From assembly GCF_000204055.1 (NCBI RefSeq), contig NW_006768789.1, forward strand, positions 1,024,098-1,088,097: a stretch of 64,000 bases of DNA, written 5' to 3'. Both the position numbers and the translations under genes were made by a program. This DNA comes from Melampsora larici-populina 98AG31 (taxonomy: Eukaryota; Basidiomycota; Pucciniomycetes; Pucciniales; Melampsoraceae). Below are positions 46,345-58,093 of the stretch, in pieces (position 1 is the stretch's first letter; each line of letters begins with the position of its first letter). The notes under the pieces were generated by a model. It worked only from the letters and a program-made list of their open reading frames with translations. It searched no databases and was not told the DNA's origin.

Positions 46345-46944
46345 TTATCATTACCAATTAACACAAAGTTTTTACTCACAACCTTTTGATCAGATAAACC
46401 TAACCACACTTTGTATCCCTGCTATTAGTTTATCAATTACTGTTCTGAGGAATTTTTCTTCTTTTTTCATTATTAAACTTCCTCAACCTCAATAGAAAAT
46501 CATCACACTAATATCTCTGGATCCAAACTATCCTCCTAGACTATTGACTGATATTCATGTTGTTTTTGATCTGATCAGGGATCAAAGATCCCTTTATGCA
46601 CCCAAATAATAAATTTTATGTGTCAAAGGGTATGACTTGGCACACTGAAGCCTTCAGATGGGATAATCATGATGTAAAAATTGGTGTTGAATTTGCAAGC
46701 AGAGCGACCTGAAACCACATACAAGCTATATCATTCCCAAGAAATAGAACAAGAACAAAGGTATCATAACCAGACAACAAAGATATCATAACCAGACAAC
46801 CAAGTACTCAACACAAAGAGCACCCTACTACAGAGCTGAAAACAAAAATACTACATGTGATCAATAGAATAAAAGTGAAAAAGGATCAAGTAAAAACAAT
46901 TGTGAACAATATCAGAGATCAAGAATGAAATAAGAGATCATGGA
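46345..46944. other. Spacer between the Harbinger MITE and the transposase relic
   Basis: AT-rich, no coding region. An exact tandem-like repeat around 46762-46800 (ATATCATAACCAGACAAC twice) is the only structure noted. Confidence 0.35.
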
Positions 46945-48220
46945 AACAGATGGTATGGATGATTGTTCAGGATACAATTGGGAGGCCGCCACTCTGCCAG
47001 TTGTAAGCACCTGCATGGTTGCAAACAGATTCTTGTTTTTCCCAGCCCCTTTCCATCACTTCCAACTCTGGCAATGCAACTCCATGTTGAAGCACCCCTG
47101 CGTCTCCAGGTCCCCTCAACATGATATTATCCTCTTCATCATCCTACGTGTTGCCCAAATCCGCTAGCATATTATGCAACATCATGCAGCAGCAAACCCA
47201 ACAAATGGTGTGATACCTATTGGCTCAACTATTCAAACCCAATTGTAAACCCTGCAGTGAATCCCAGCAAGATTTGAGGATTCCAATACAGTGATTGTTT
47301 TGCACTCAAGCCTTTGCTAAACACCAGTTGAACTGCTTGTTCCTCTTGAATTCTGCAGCTTGGAATTTGTAGGATGGCACAACCATTTCTGATGGAATGT
47401 AGGCAGAACCTGCTATGATATATTCATCTAAAAACAATCCAATCAGACATTGGGAACTATCACACTGGAAACCAAGTTGAGAAAGGGCTGACCTTTGTCA
47501 AAATAGTGGTTGGGTTGAGCCTCCATTTCAGTTTTTGAGTAAACCGTGCTGTCGCAGCATGATCCAGGCCAACCTGCATACATTTAGGTAATTCTTCTGT
47601 TGCAGTTGCAGAGAATTTGAACATTGAGAGAGTATCAATGTTTGTTGTCAAAAAACACTTCTCCATCACTTCCAGGGCGCTGGAATAGAGGGATTGTAGT
47701 GCCATCTACAAAGCCAACACACCCTCAAGCATCTTGGATATAGATTTTTGTTGGTTTGAATTGGGCCAGGAGAGGTAATGGGCACCTATGTCCAGAATGA
47801 CCAAAATAACTTGCCGGCTACAGTTGATAATAGACCCTTGACCAAATTTAGAATTCCGGGCAAAACAGCCAACAGATGCCCCATTTCTATTGCTACCAAG
47901 ATGCTGAAGGGTTATTGCAAGTCGTTTTTCCATGGGTGGCTGTGGATTATTGCTGGATGAGACAAATATGTGATGTGATTGAATCATAGATAGTAGCACT
48001 TGAAATCCTTCTGGTGTGGGTCACATTGCTTGCCTGAAATCAGTTTGCCTGGTTTGCAGCATGTGATGTAGGTTGAAAGCCGTCGGGAGGGGGGTTTGTA
48101 TATGATTGTTAAGGTAGCATCTTGAGGTGACCTGAGTGAGCAGGTTTCCCCACTGTTGATCTTGATTGAAAACCTCATTGTACAAGTTGGACAAGGTGGG
48201 ATGGTCACAGAAAATCATTT
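46945..48220 (-). pseudogene. PIF/Harbinger transposase relic with many stops and shifts
   Basis: Read on the minus strand in pieces: LLSMIQSHHIFVSSSNNPQ and KRLAITLQHLGSNRNGASVG (47999 downward); then GCVGFVDGTTIPLFQRPGS near 47730, the first catalytic aspartate region; then YFDKGQ, DEYIIAGSAYIP, EFKRNKQFNWCLAKA near 47320, HCIGILKSCWDSLQGL and CMMLHNMLADLGN near 47170. These segments occur in the order expected for the Harbinger DDE nuclease. Several in-frame stops and frame changes separate them, so it cannot encode an active protein. The companion Myb-like protein was not found. Confidence 0.75.
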
Positions 48221-48991
48221 CTCCTTCTGTTGGATGGTCTTAATTGGTGGCTATGCCTGGAAAGTGTATGTCTGAGGTTGTGTGGGCAAAGAGATAGAGG
48301 ATGGTGCGTCCATGTATTGCAGAAACTCTGTTGGAGACACAAGGCATGGTAACAAATAAATAGAAATTGTTGAGGTAACAAATGAATAGAAATTGTCAAA
48401 AGGTTTGAAGTATCTGTGTGGGGATAAAATGATGTTTTTCCCATTGGTGACAAATGTATGTTCTCTTCTTGTACACAAAAAACATCATGAAAAAGAGAGG
48501 ATGGAATTGAAAAAAATGGGCCTAGACTTTTTCCCTTATTTTACAAGGCTGTAAGCCACAATTTTATGCCCGTTCATGCAACCACAATCCAAATTTTTGA
48601 TGACCCAAAACCTTTAAAAAAACAGATCAGGGCTCTGTGTCAGGCCGTTTGCAACTCTTGACTTGAATTGCCCTATCAGAAGAGAAAAGGATGTAAAACT
48701 AAAAGTTACTCATCTGTTTCAAAAGATCATCAATTTCTTCAAAGCCAACATCATCCAATTTACCGTTTATATTCAGTGCTGATAACCTCTTCACAAATTC
48801 ATCTATATAACCACCCAACCAGTTTTGTTTGTAATATTTGTAATGAGTATCTGACATGGTAAGCCCATATATGCCATTGATGCGGTGAACAACAGACTTT
48901 GGAATTTGGATTGAGGAGCAAATTTTGTGAGAGTGGCAACTTGAGGAGTGACTCAAGCACCACATTGGTGGAGTGGTTGAGAAAATGAGCT
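48221..48991. other. Spacer between the Harbinger relic and Gypsy fragments
   Basis: Short open frames on the minus strand near 48205-48478 may still belong to the transposon relic but are not recognisable. Nothing else is seen. Confidence 0.3.
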
Positions 48992-49676
48992 GTGATGAGG
49001 TGTTTTAGTATTCCAGATAATGATTTCAGGTATTATGACATGCCTGATTCTGAGTTGGTTTCAAAATTACCGTCAATCCTTCATAAAGGTGTTGCTTATA
49101 CATGGTTTAGAGCTGTACATAAGCAAAATAGAGGACAAAGTTGTGGACATTGGAAAAGTCTGATAACAAAGAAATGTGGGGGACCAGTATGGCACCAAAG
49201 ACAATTGAATTTGTTACATCAAATGGAAATTCTCTTATGGAGGACAAGATATATTAAAATTTCTTACAAACCTCCATAGGAAGATTGATTTGCTATATCC
49301 GTTACAAAGTGACAAGGATATTAAAGAACATATCTTAATGAAGCTACCAACTGAGGTACAAGATACAATAAGTATCAGCACAAAGGATGTGGAAGATATA
49401 TCCGAATATTTGATCATTTGTGAAAGAGTCTTGACAAACCAACAAAAGAATGTTGGAAGATTCAATAACAATGATAGAGATATGTGGCAGAATGAGACCC
49501 ACAGCAACATCATACTGAAGGAAAATGATGATGTTGCTGCACAGAAAAGAATCAGCATTCTGCTACAAGGGGACTCAAAAGATAGAGTCAGAAATAAAAC
49601 TTGTCACCGGTGTAAGGCTCTGTGGAGTCCTGGACACATGTGTAACAAGATCAATAACATGTATCTCACAAGATAA
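48992..49676 (+). pseudogene. Ty3/Gypsy gag fragment with zinc knuckle
   Basis: Two frames together read as a Gag protein: DMPDSELVSKLPSILHKG and AYTWFRAV near 49040-49110, then after a frame break YPLQSDKDIKEHILMKLP to the knuckle-like CHRCKALWSPGHMC near 49600. Resemblance to the Gag at 1-1140 is limited to the general pattern (DMPDSEL/SMPDEL, AYTWF/ARAWY), so it belongs to a different family. The frame change near 49250 makes it a pseudogene. It ends where an oppositely oriented pol fragment begins. Confidence 0.7.
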
Positions 49677-50233
49677 AGTGTGGTAGATTTACCGTTAACT
49701 TGTGTATCTCTTTGTTTTATTATATGTGAAAAAATCTTTTCTCCTTCAGTTTCAAACCTGATAGGAGTTTTCTTAGGTATTTCTCTGCCAGGAAATTTGC
49801 TCTTGTCAGAAGTGTGAAACTTCTTTATTAATGAGATTGGAAATACTGGATGTTTTCTCCCAAACTCCTCTGTCAATGCTACTTCTACTGCATTGCTTCC
49901 ATGAAATTTTAGTGTTACAAATTGTCCAACAAATTGGTCTTGAAGTTTCTTAGGTCCTTAAAGATTATTAAAGTTTGTAGTAGAGAGTAGAACCTGTTTA
50001 CCTACTACAAACTTAGGTTCTTTATGAGTCTTATTCCATCTTTCTTGATTATACGTCACAGAATCTCCAATACATTGAGCTGCTTGAGCCCTTGCTTTAC
50101 CAAGAATATCAAAGAAACTTAAAGATGTTGGATGGAATTCAACTTTTTTATTTTTTATCTGGTCTTTTGGTAATCTAGGACAATAGCCTCTCTCTACTTC
50201 AAAAGGTTTCTTTCCTGTTGTGCTATGTATCAC
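49660..50233 (-). pseudogene. Ty3/Gypsy integrase C-terminus and chromodomain fragment, inverted
   Basis: On the minus strand: HSTTGKKPFEVERGY, ERWNKTHKEPKFVVGKQVLL, a stop near 49958, then HPVFPISLIKKFHTSDKS and a truncated chromodomain ending TTLYLVRY. These align in order with the 4700-5250 part of the first Gypsy element ([40 protein letters not shown]). The segment is cut off in front of the integrase region at 50233 and inside the chromodomain at about 49660, where the plus-strand gag fragment joins it. Confidence 0.8.
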
Positions 50234-50835
50234 AGGGGCAAAAATTGATGCTCACAACTATGTGAGTGTTGAAATTTTTTTGTTTCTTTCCCATTTCTTT
50301 TTGCTTCTCAGATCATTATGTGATCAACAGGAACTGAGGAGATGAATCAGGCCTCCCTCAGGCAACATTCCTTAGCAAAGAAGCCTGAGGGAGGGCTGGC
50401 CAATCTGCTCACTTCATCTAAGCCCCTCAGCTCATCCTCAGCAGCATCCCTTGACGCCTGCTGAATCCTGATCCAGGGGACACCTGTGGCTGGCTGGGCT
50501 TTTGTTTCGGGGGTGGTGACGACGGGACTAGGAATCACCCTAGTCCATGTCACATCACGGAAAGCCCCCCGTTCACAGACGGGACACTGTGCCAAGAGCA
50601 GTTGAGGAGATTACCACACCAACGGCTAAAGAGGACAACCTCTTTTCTCGCCCTGATGAGAAATCAACAAAGTCATCCTACTTCGTGTGTTCCTGTTCCC
50701 CCCAAAGTGAATCATCCAATTCATCACTTCGTCTCCTCTCATCTGATCTGCTCTCCGTGTCCTAAGATTCCATCTTAGTGCTTTCCGCGCTTGAAAGTCC
50801 CTACTTTTCGAACCATTAACACTACTACTTTTGAA

Positions 50836-53800
50836 ATGAGGTCGAGTAGAAGGAACAAGAACTTACAACCGGAATTCACACCAGTACCGACACCACCCGA
50901 GTCAGAAGACAAACAACAAAGATCATTCGAGATCGAGACAGAGGAAGAAGAACAAATAAGAAGAGACCGTGAAGATGCTTTAGATGAAATCAGGTCAAGA
51001 AGACAGAACAAGAAAAACAAACCGACCGAAGAAATAAACGACGATTATTCAATAATGTTTGAAGAAGAAGATATAGTATTAAACGACAATTCGAACGATG
51101 TAGAAGATTCTTCATCCTCAGAAGAAGATAATGAAAGACCTTTGAACGGTAAGATGCATAACCAGTACTCCTTTTCTTAATATTGAACAGTTTTCAAGCT
51201 CGTTCCACCTCAGACGAGGGTTAATATAATAGAGCAGTAATATCTACTAGTTCCATCTATAGAACAGTAATATCTACTAGTTCCATCTTCTCCACACGTG
51301 AAGAGTTCTTAATACTACTGTTAATCAGAGTCACTTTCATTATCAATAAGAATCCTGTTGAACAGATTCACGTATCTATCTGTTAATCAGTAGTACTAAG
51401 TCATATGAATATCTGACAATTGAATATTGTTATTAATAGGTATCTCTGTCGAAGTCGCCAAGATGGCACTAGCTGTGGGTAATACGAAAATCGTTGAACA
51501 ATTCTTGAAATCCTTGTCCAACGAAGATACAAAAATCAAATCAGCGACCAAATTAACGAACCCTACGAAGAATTACAAAGAAGGACAGGTTTCTACTTCT
51601 GGTTTGAGAGCTTTCACCTCATACTGGGATACCCATCTAAAAAGATTAGATATTTATTTCAAATTAACAATTTTCAACGATAAGTGGATTGAATTAGACC
51701 ATATGGTAGATGGTAATAATTCATCATCTTCTAAAAAGAAAGACAAACCGACGGGCCAGTTAGCAAAGAGCGAATGGTGGATGACTTTTGCAGACTGGAC
51801 GAGAGCGAAATCGTTAATGTTGAAATATTTGAGAGACATGTATCTCCACGGCCCCTTTGCAAACGAGTAAGAGTCTTGCTTGATTGTTGACATTGTGAAG
51901 AAGTGTTCTGATATAAAACTAGTTTGGAGAAACATTTTGAATACGTAGAAAATCTCAGTTTGAGACATGGCTGGGTAACAGCTTTCAGATACGATATCAT
52001 GGTTAGAACCGATGTTTTATGTAATCGGATAAATGGAGCTCCAGACGATCCAAAAGTCCAAAGAGAAGTATTTCTAGAGGAAGCAAAGGCTAGAACAACC
52101 TTACTCCAAGATGGAAGAATTACTTTATTAGACAACCGTACGTAGATCAAATAAGATTAATTTTTATCGAAGATGTACTAACCAATGGTGTTTCGGAAAA
52201 TTAAAGCATATGCTAAAGGAAACACTAGAGAAAGGTTCAATCCTATCACTGGTTTCAGATACGCTCAAGGAGTCAATCATGATTCGATCGATTCAGATTT
52301 GTCAGAAGAGTTAGATAGAAATCAATTGAAACCTCCACAATTCCAAAGAGGTAACACTTATAAAGGACCAGATCGCTTCACTAACGAGAACTTCCAAAGA
52401 AACAAAGAGAATTTTAGAAATGAAGGTTTTGTTAATAACAGAAAGAATAATAGGGGTAGAAATTCCAGGAAAGATATCTCACCAGGTCCTTATCAAAAGT
52501 TTGTGAAAGGACGAGATAACTATGAACCCAGAGACAAAGGAAAACAAGTGTGAGTAATTTATGGTATAAGTGATTGATATACAACAGTGATTAAGTTGGT
52601 TTTGTGTTAAACAGGTCAAGCTCCTTTGGTAGAGAAGATGATCCACCGAGACAGTCAACTTCCAAAGACCATTTGTAAGTCTCTAATGTAGATTGGACCT
52701 ATTTGTAATTCGAGATCACTTTGTTATAAGTAATAGAAAATAATATGAAATGAATATTATTTGTCAGTGCATTTGAATCGAACTTTTACAATAATTGCCA
52801 TGATGGAAGAGATAGTGAGAATAATACATCTTGGCCATCGCCGGTCAGATGTGATATGAATATAAATGTGTGGGAGGAACAATTGAAACAATACGGTTTG
52901 TTCGAAAAATATGGATATTTAATTGAAGGGTTTAAATATGGTTTCCATCAAGGAGTACCAAGTCATGTAGTGAAAGACCTTAAATACTATTGTCCTCCAA
53001 ACCATAGCTCAGCAAACAATGCGAAATTCAAAATTGAAATGAATATTGAAAAGGAAATCGCGGCAAAAAGAATGTTCGGACCGTATGAAAAAGAGGAAGT
53101 TTTTGGAAAGTTGGGCTTCTTCAGAACTAACCCGTTAGGTGCTGTTGAAAACGGTGATGGTACGTTCCGTCCAATAAATGATATGTCTTATCCTCACTTC
53201 GACAAAGATATTAGATCAGTAAACTCGTATGTCAACAAACAAGACTTTGAAACAACTTGGGACGACTTCAAAGTCGTAGCGCTGTTTATTAAAAGATTAA
53301 AAGAAGATATTGAAATGGGAATTTTCGACTGGGAAGGAGCATATAGACAAATCCCGACTCACCCATCACAATGGCCTTATCTTGCCATAATGGACTTTAA
53401 TGGAAGGATTATTATTGACATTATGATAGCATTTGGAGGTGTTGGAGGATGCGGGTCCTTCGGTGGCCCAGCTGATGGTTGGAAGGAATTGATGAAAGCG
53501 AAGTTTAAATTACTCAAAGCGTTTCGATGGGTTGACGACAGTTTGATGATTAAGAGAAAAAGCGACACAACGACAATGCTAGATATAGTTAAAGCTAGCG
53601 AGAAACTGGGAGTGAAGACGAACGTAACGAAATACGCGGATTTCGCAGATGAACAGAAGTTCATCGGATTCGTGTGGAACTGCGTTAATAAAACTGTCCG
53701 ACTTCCTGACAAGAAATTGAGGAAAAGAAAGTTAGAAGTTGATCAATTCCTAAGCAAAACGACATGTACAAAGAAAGAACTCCAGAAATTCAATGGGAAA

Positions 53801-54541
53801 CTCAGCCACGTAACGATGATCTTACCCCAACTAAAAAGCTATTTAGTAGAAAGCTTTAGCTACGTGGCAACTTGGAAGTCGCCAGGTCGAAGGACAATTC
53901 CAGAATCGATAAAAGAAGACCTACATTATTGGAAGGCTTACTTGGCGGACCTGAATCCGACAAAGATCATCCCTGACCACATTGTAAAAAATGTGGGTTG
54001 GGTAGGTGATGCTTCGACCGACTTCGGGATAGGGATTATCCTCGGACGAAGCTGGTCGCAATTCAAATGGCTGCCAGGGTGGAATGAACCAATAGGGAAA
54101 CCTAGACGGACCATAGCCTGGGCAGAGACTGTTGCGGTCCGCCTAGGTTTGCTAATGTTGAAAGAAAAAATGAAAGATTCACCTATTGGTTTGGCCGCCC
54201 TGAAATACTCATGTTTGACTGACAACACCACGACCGAAGGCGTCACAAGAAACCGGAAATCGAAAGATTACTGGGTGAATAGAGAATGGAGAATTGTTCA
54301 GGACTTACTGGTTCAGTTTGACTGTGATCTCAACTTGGTCAGGGTAACTTCGAACGACAATGAAGCCGGCCAGCTGTCGAGAGGAATGAACCCTTCGAAG
54401 AAGTTAGATCACCTCATAAAGGTAGACATCCCAGACGACTTAAAACCCCTCCTGACACAAGTTTTTCCGCTGATTAAACATCATGACAACCGCTCAGAAG
54501 ACACTCCGTCAATCCGCCCCGAATATCTTTCGCAAGCTTGA
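50836..54541 (+). CDS. Spliced Gag-RT-RNase H polyprotein of the tyrosine-recombinase element
   Basis: Six exons with closing phases: 50836-51148, 51440-51866, 51923-52137, 52207-52549, 52615-52674, 52768-54541; 1043 aa. Exons 1-5 encode an acidic N terminus (EIETEEEEQIRRDRED), a Gag-like helical domain and an N/R-rich tail. Exon 6 holds the reverse transcriptase: FFRTNPLGAVENGDGTFRPI, GIFDWEGAYRQIP, active-site FRWVDDSLMI in place of YxDD, and FIGFVWN. RNase H follows (WVGDASTDFGIG, TIAWAETVAV, CLTDNTTTEG). All five introns begin GT and end AG; introns 2-5 are 56-93 nt and intron 1 is 291 nt. The frame is otherwise undamaged. Confidence 0.8.
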
Positions 54542-55476
54542 CAAAGTTAGCGAAGTGATCCTTGCTCACGGTTGGGCCCCATCTACTACTCGTCAGTACG
54601 CGGCTGCTGTACAAAAATACTTCCTTATTCCCCTTTCCTGCGACCGCGGAGGACATCTACCACTTCGTTGTGTGGTCTAGCGATTCCGAAATCAAACACT
54701 ATGTAATCAGTAACACGACAAAGCGATACCTTACGGGACTACGTATGTGGCACACTTTACACGGCGTTCCCTTTCCCAAACTTGACCTCGATCGCCTTCA
54801 CATCCTTTTAAAAGCGGCTAAAAAGTTCGATGTGAAGCGCTCAACCCAACCTAGAACTGGATTGACCCTGATGGACCTCAATAACTTGATAACTCGACTA
54901 AACGTCGACACCTTGGCGAACCTAACGCTAAGGGCAATCCTGCTCGCGGGCTTCTGGGGCTTAGCGCGACTTGGTGAACTGACGCTTCACCCAGATCACC
55001 CAGAGGTGTTCATTCGACGTAGAGACGTATCATTTCCCACGGCGAACACGGCGGTCATCCGGTTGCGACTAGCGAAGACGGCTGCGCCGGGGGAAGATCA
55101 ATTTTTACACCTCCGTCGCCAACCCAACCACCTCGACCCACTAAAGTCCATCGAAGACATTCTTCGCCTTGATGGCTCACCGGACGACCCCCTCTTTAGA
55201 GGATCTTCCAGGCATGTGCCTTTGTCAAAGGGTTGCGTACTAGCGTTACTGAAACACCACCAACCACAAGAAGGAGCCTGCTGGTCCGGCCACAGTCTTC
55301 GCATCGGTGGCGCTTCATTACGGGCGAACCTCGGTTGCTCCAAATCGTCACTCAAGCGCGCAGGGCGTTGGCGCTCCTCTGCTTACAAAGTCTATATACA
55401 TCGTTATTCACCTTCTGTGATGTCAGGTACCCGGTTATTGGCGCGTCATCTTAACAACTCGCGACTTGTAGACTAA
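54483..55476 (+). pseudogene. Tyrosine recombinase of the DIRS/Ngaro-like element (one apparent frameshift)
   Basis: Starts at ATG 54483, overlapping the end of the polyprotein by 59 nt in another frame. The N-terminal core-binding domain reads VILAHGWAPSTTRQYAAAV in that frame, and the rest reads FPATAEDIYHFVVW onward in the next frame. The frame therefore changes near 54620-54645, by mutation or by frameshifting. The catalytic part has GFWGLARLGELT (first arginine), HSLRIGGASLR (H-x-x-R) and VYIHRYSP with the tyrosine. The enzyme would integrate circular cDNA without making target duplications. Expression may depend on coupling to the upstream frame. Confidence 0.8.
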
Positions 55477-55570
55477 TATGATCCTCCTTTGTGCGTTTTT
55501 GTTCGCGGCTTGTTATACTATATGTTTGTGATGCCACTGCCATGAGTGCTCCGTGAGCTTGTCTCCATGA

Positions 55571-55853
55571 GAGTGGGTTTCGAGCCCCTTCACAGGGTCT
55601 TGGCTCATTTGAGCCTTCGCTCCCTGTAGATGGGTTCGAAGGGTCTTTCCCCCACTCACATGTTCGTAGCTCAGACCGAGAGGATCTGCTTCTCAAACTC
55701 AGGATTGAGAAGGGTCTGGTCTGAGCTCTAGGCGCCTCCCGCAGTGTACTGCACTCACTAGCTTGTACAAGCTAGCAAGCGCAGGTCGCACATCCCATGC
55801 CTAGACATGTGATATGACTACCTCTGCGCTTTATCCTCACGCTTGGAGGATAA
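55571..55853. repeat. Cluster of hairpins downstream of the tyrosine recombinase
   Basis: GGCTCA/TGAGCC with flanking CACAGGG/CCCTGT (55592-55626), AGCTCAGACC/GGTCTGAGCT enclosing CTTCTCAA/TTGAGAAG (about 55668-55728), the perfect palindrome CTAGCTTGTACAAGCTAG (55758-55775) and TTTATCCTC/GAGGATAAA (about 55830-55853). Such structures are expected near the termini or internal complementary region of DIRS-type elements. Confidence 0.65.
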
Positions 55854-55870
55854 AGACATGGACAAGCTAG

Positions 55871-57043
55871 CCCTGTGTTGGATTTTACAACACCAACCCT
55901 AAACTGTTTCAGGAACAAGGGCAACTGGGACGTCCCCGACAGTGCTGACTGTCAGCTGACAGTAATCACTTTCACATCCCTTTTGCAGACCTTACAAACC
56001 CGTGATATCCTCTCAAGTTACACACACTCCTTTCTTGTGTGTCACATCATTGTCACATTTCTTGGATGCACCAGTCACAAGAGACTCAATCAACCTTCAA
56101 ACCAAGTCAAAGTAGAATCATCTTGTCATCAACAACAAATAACCAATCAACTGTCAAATGACCAAGCAACAAAGACAAATCCAAGTTTCCCTTATATCAC
56201 CCTACCTCAAATTAATCATGCTCATTTTGATGAGACTATCACTTCAAATCCTTCCTTTGATATAATATATCCACCTTGTGAGTAAAGTTTCTTTGGCTTG
56301 GATCATATGCTAAGTCTTACATCAACACATTGATTCAGATTATTTCAACTTTACATGAGGCACGAAATGTGGAGCAAGTCCACAAAGGTGTGCCTCGAGA
56401 GATCAAGAGTAAGAATACCTGTAAGAAATGAAATTTGAGGGAGTTAATCTCCCTATCCGGTCATTTGAATTTCCTCTTTGGGAATCAATGTAATGAGTAA
56501 GGAAGATACAACATCATCATCCACAAAACCCCTAACGCAAAGAGAATTGGTTAAAGAGCATCAATTAAATATCACGCTACACTTTCCATTTCTCTCTCGC
56601 CGGTTTTTCTCTCCTTCCTTGAAGTTTCCAAATTGCTCATTCCTCTCCATCTAGTCTCTACATTTTCCTAATAGTCCAGTCTCACATATTATAACCTAGT
56701 CTTAAAGAGGAATCCTTTCAAGATCCCTAGGAAAGATTCCCTTTTTCAATACCACCCCGCCCTCCCTTCAGATGAGAAGAAATGACATGTGTTTCATTTC
56801 TTCCCCATTTTGGGGAGACTCTGGCTCCTGCCCACGTCTTTCTAAGGAATGACCCTTGCATGTTCCAAATGGCAGGGTAAAAACCCGCCCCAAAGGAACA
56901 GGTAAGGGTAATCCCTTAAAACTAGCCCTCTCAAGACTCTTAGTAGTTCTTGAGAGGGCTTCTAGCCCACACGGGATCCATCCTTAACCAGCACAAGCTG
57001 GGTAAAGATGGAGCCATCTTTTAAGAAAGATAATGTGAGTCAG
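55871..57043. other. Spacer before the aquaporin exons
   Basis: An open frame at 55875-56285 (plus) has no family resemblance. A hairpin GCCCTCTCAAGA/TTGAGAGGGC lies at about 56923-56962. No 5' aquaporin exon was recognised here. Confidence 0.35.
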
Positions 57044-58093
57044 GACTAGTGGACACTATGTTCACAATAGTATGGGCCTCTCTCTACTTGCAACTGCTTG
57101 GACTTTCTTCTGTGTCAGTGGAAGTGTCTTCAACCCAAATGTGGCCATTGCACTTGTACTCACTGGAGCGATCAAACCAATGTAGGCTTGTGTTTGAACT
57201 CGCGTTATGGGTTGATTTGAAAATATATGATCCCCAGATCTCAAAATCTACTGAGAAAGATCTTTTTGAACTTGGGCTTCTTTCTTTTTTATATTTTGTT
57301 CAGGTGTTTTGTCCTTTACGTTTGTGCAGAGGTCAGTCTACTCCCAATTGAACATAGACTTATCAACAACTTGAGTCATGGATCATCAAACTAATCCTTT
57401 TGTTATTCCAAAAATCACAGGTTCTTGGTGGTATAGTCGCTTCAGCACTACTTAACGCTGCTCTTCCTGGAAAATTGGCCGTGGATTGTACACTTGGACC
57501 CGGTGTAACTCCCGCTCAAGCCATCATTGTGGAAGGCTTCTTGACAACAGCTTTGACATTAACTGTCCTGCTGGTAGATGTTGAAAAGCATTGGTCTACT
57601 CCATTTGCACCATGTGCCATCGGATTGGTACTTTTTGCTACTCATTTTTTTGGGGTAGTATTCACTGGAGCTGCCGTAAGCCTCTCAAAATATCAATTCT
57701 TCAAGTTGCATCCCAAAACTTACATCAATCTTCTTGAACAGCTAAACTCTGCCAGAGCATTTGGTCCCGCACTGGTGAGTTTTCTTGATGTCTGGAATTG
57801 TTTTGAGCGATTACTCACTTCCTGCTCCTCTACATTCAAGTCAATTCATCATCTGACACATTGGTATATTCAATTTATTGGGTAGGACCCTCAGTTGGTG
57901 CATTGGTTGCGACTGCTCTTTACCATCTGTAAGATCCACAGCATTTTTCTAAAGAAAAAGCATCCTCAGATGATGGTTTCAACTTCTTCTATTTAGTCTC
58001 AAAGCCGTCAATTTATATTCACTCTCCCCTAAGCAAGATTCTGATCAAAGGGACGACTCTCCTGACCTAATGGGAATCAAAGTGAAGATGTGA
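57044..58093 (+). pseudogene. Aquaporin (MIP family), 5' end missing, early stop
   Basis: Probable exons: 57044-57181, 57304-57331 (28 nt), 57421-57675, 57742-57774 (or 57778), 57841-57928, 57997-58093. The protein reads MGLSLLATAWTFFCVSGS, then VFNPNVAIAL where the first NPA box is NPN, then ILGG-like VLGGIVASALLNAAL, IIVEGFLTTALTLTVLL, VVFTGAALNSARAFGPAL where the second box is NSA, then YWVGPSVGALVATALYHL. The first transmembrane segment and start codon were not found upstream. The donor after FGPAL closes phase only if a weak GTTTTC site at 57779 is used. A TGA at 58091-58093 cuts off the cytosolic tail. Confidence 0.7.

Larger units (their letters stand above)
50340..55870 (+). mobile_element. 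DIRS/Ngaro-like tyrosine-recombinase retrotransposon with introns
   Basis: The region carries a Gag-like domain, reverse transcriptase, RNase H and a tyrosine recombinase, and no DDE integrase or LTRs. Hairpin-rich sequences lie on both sides (50351-50396 and 50524-50546 left; 55571-55853 right). No methyltransferase domain was seen, which favours the Ngaro/PAT side of the order over classical DIRS. Outer borders are guessed from the hairpin zones. The left border may be at about 50234, where the Gypsy pol fragment is interrupted. Confidence 0.8.

Noticed and set aside
55565..55650. B-box-like GGTTCGAA motifs suggesting a tRNA gene
   Set aside because: No cloverleaf could be drawn; the motifs belong to larger hairpins of the retroelement.
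55875..56327. Possible solo LTR (TGTTGG ... CAACA)
   Set aside because: Flanking 5-bp sequences do not match, and no primer-binding or polypurine site is present.
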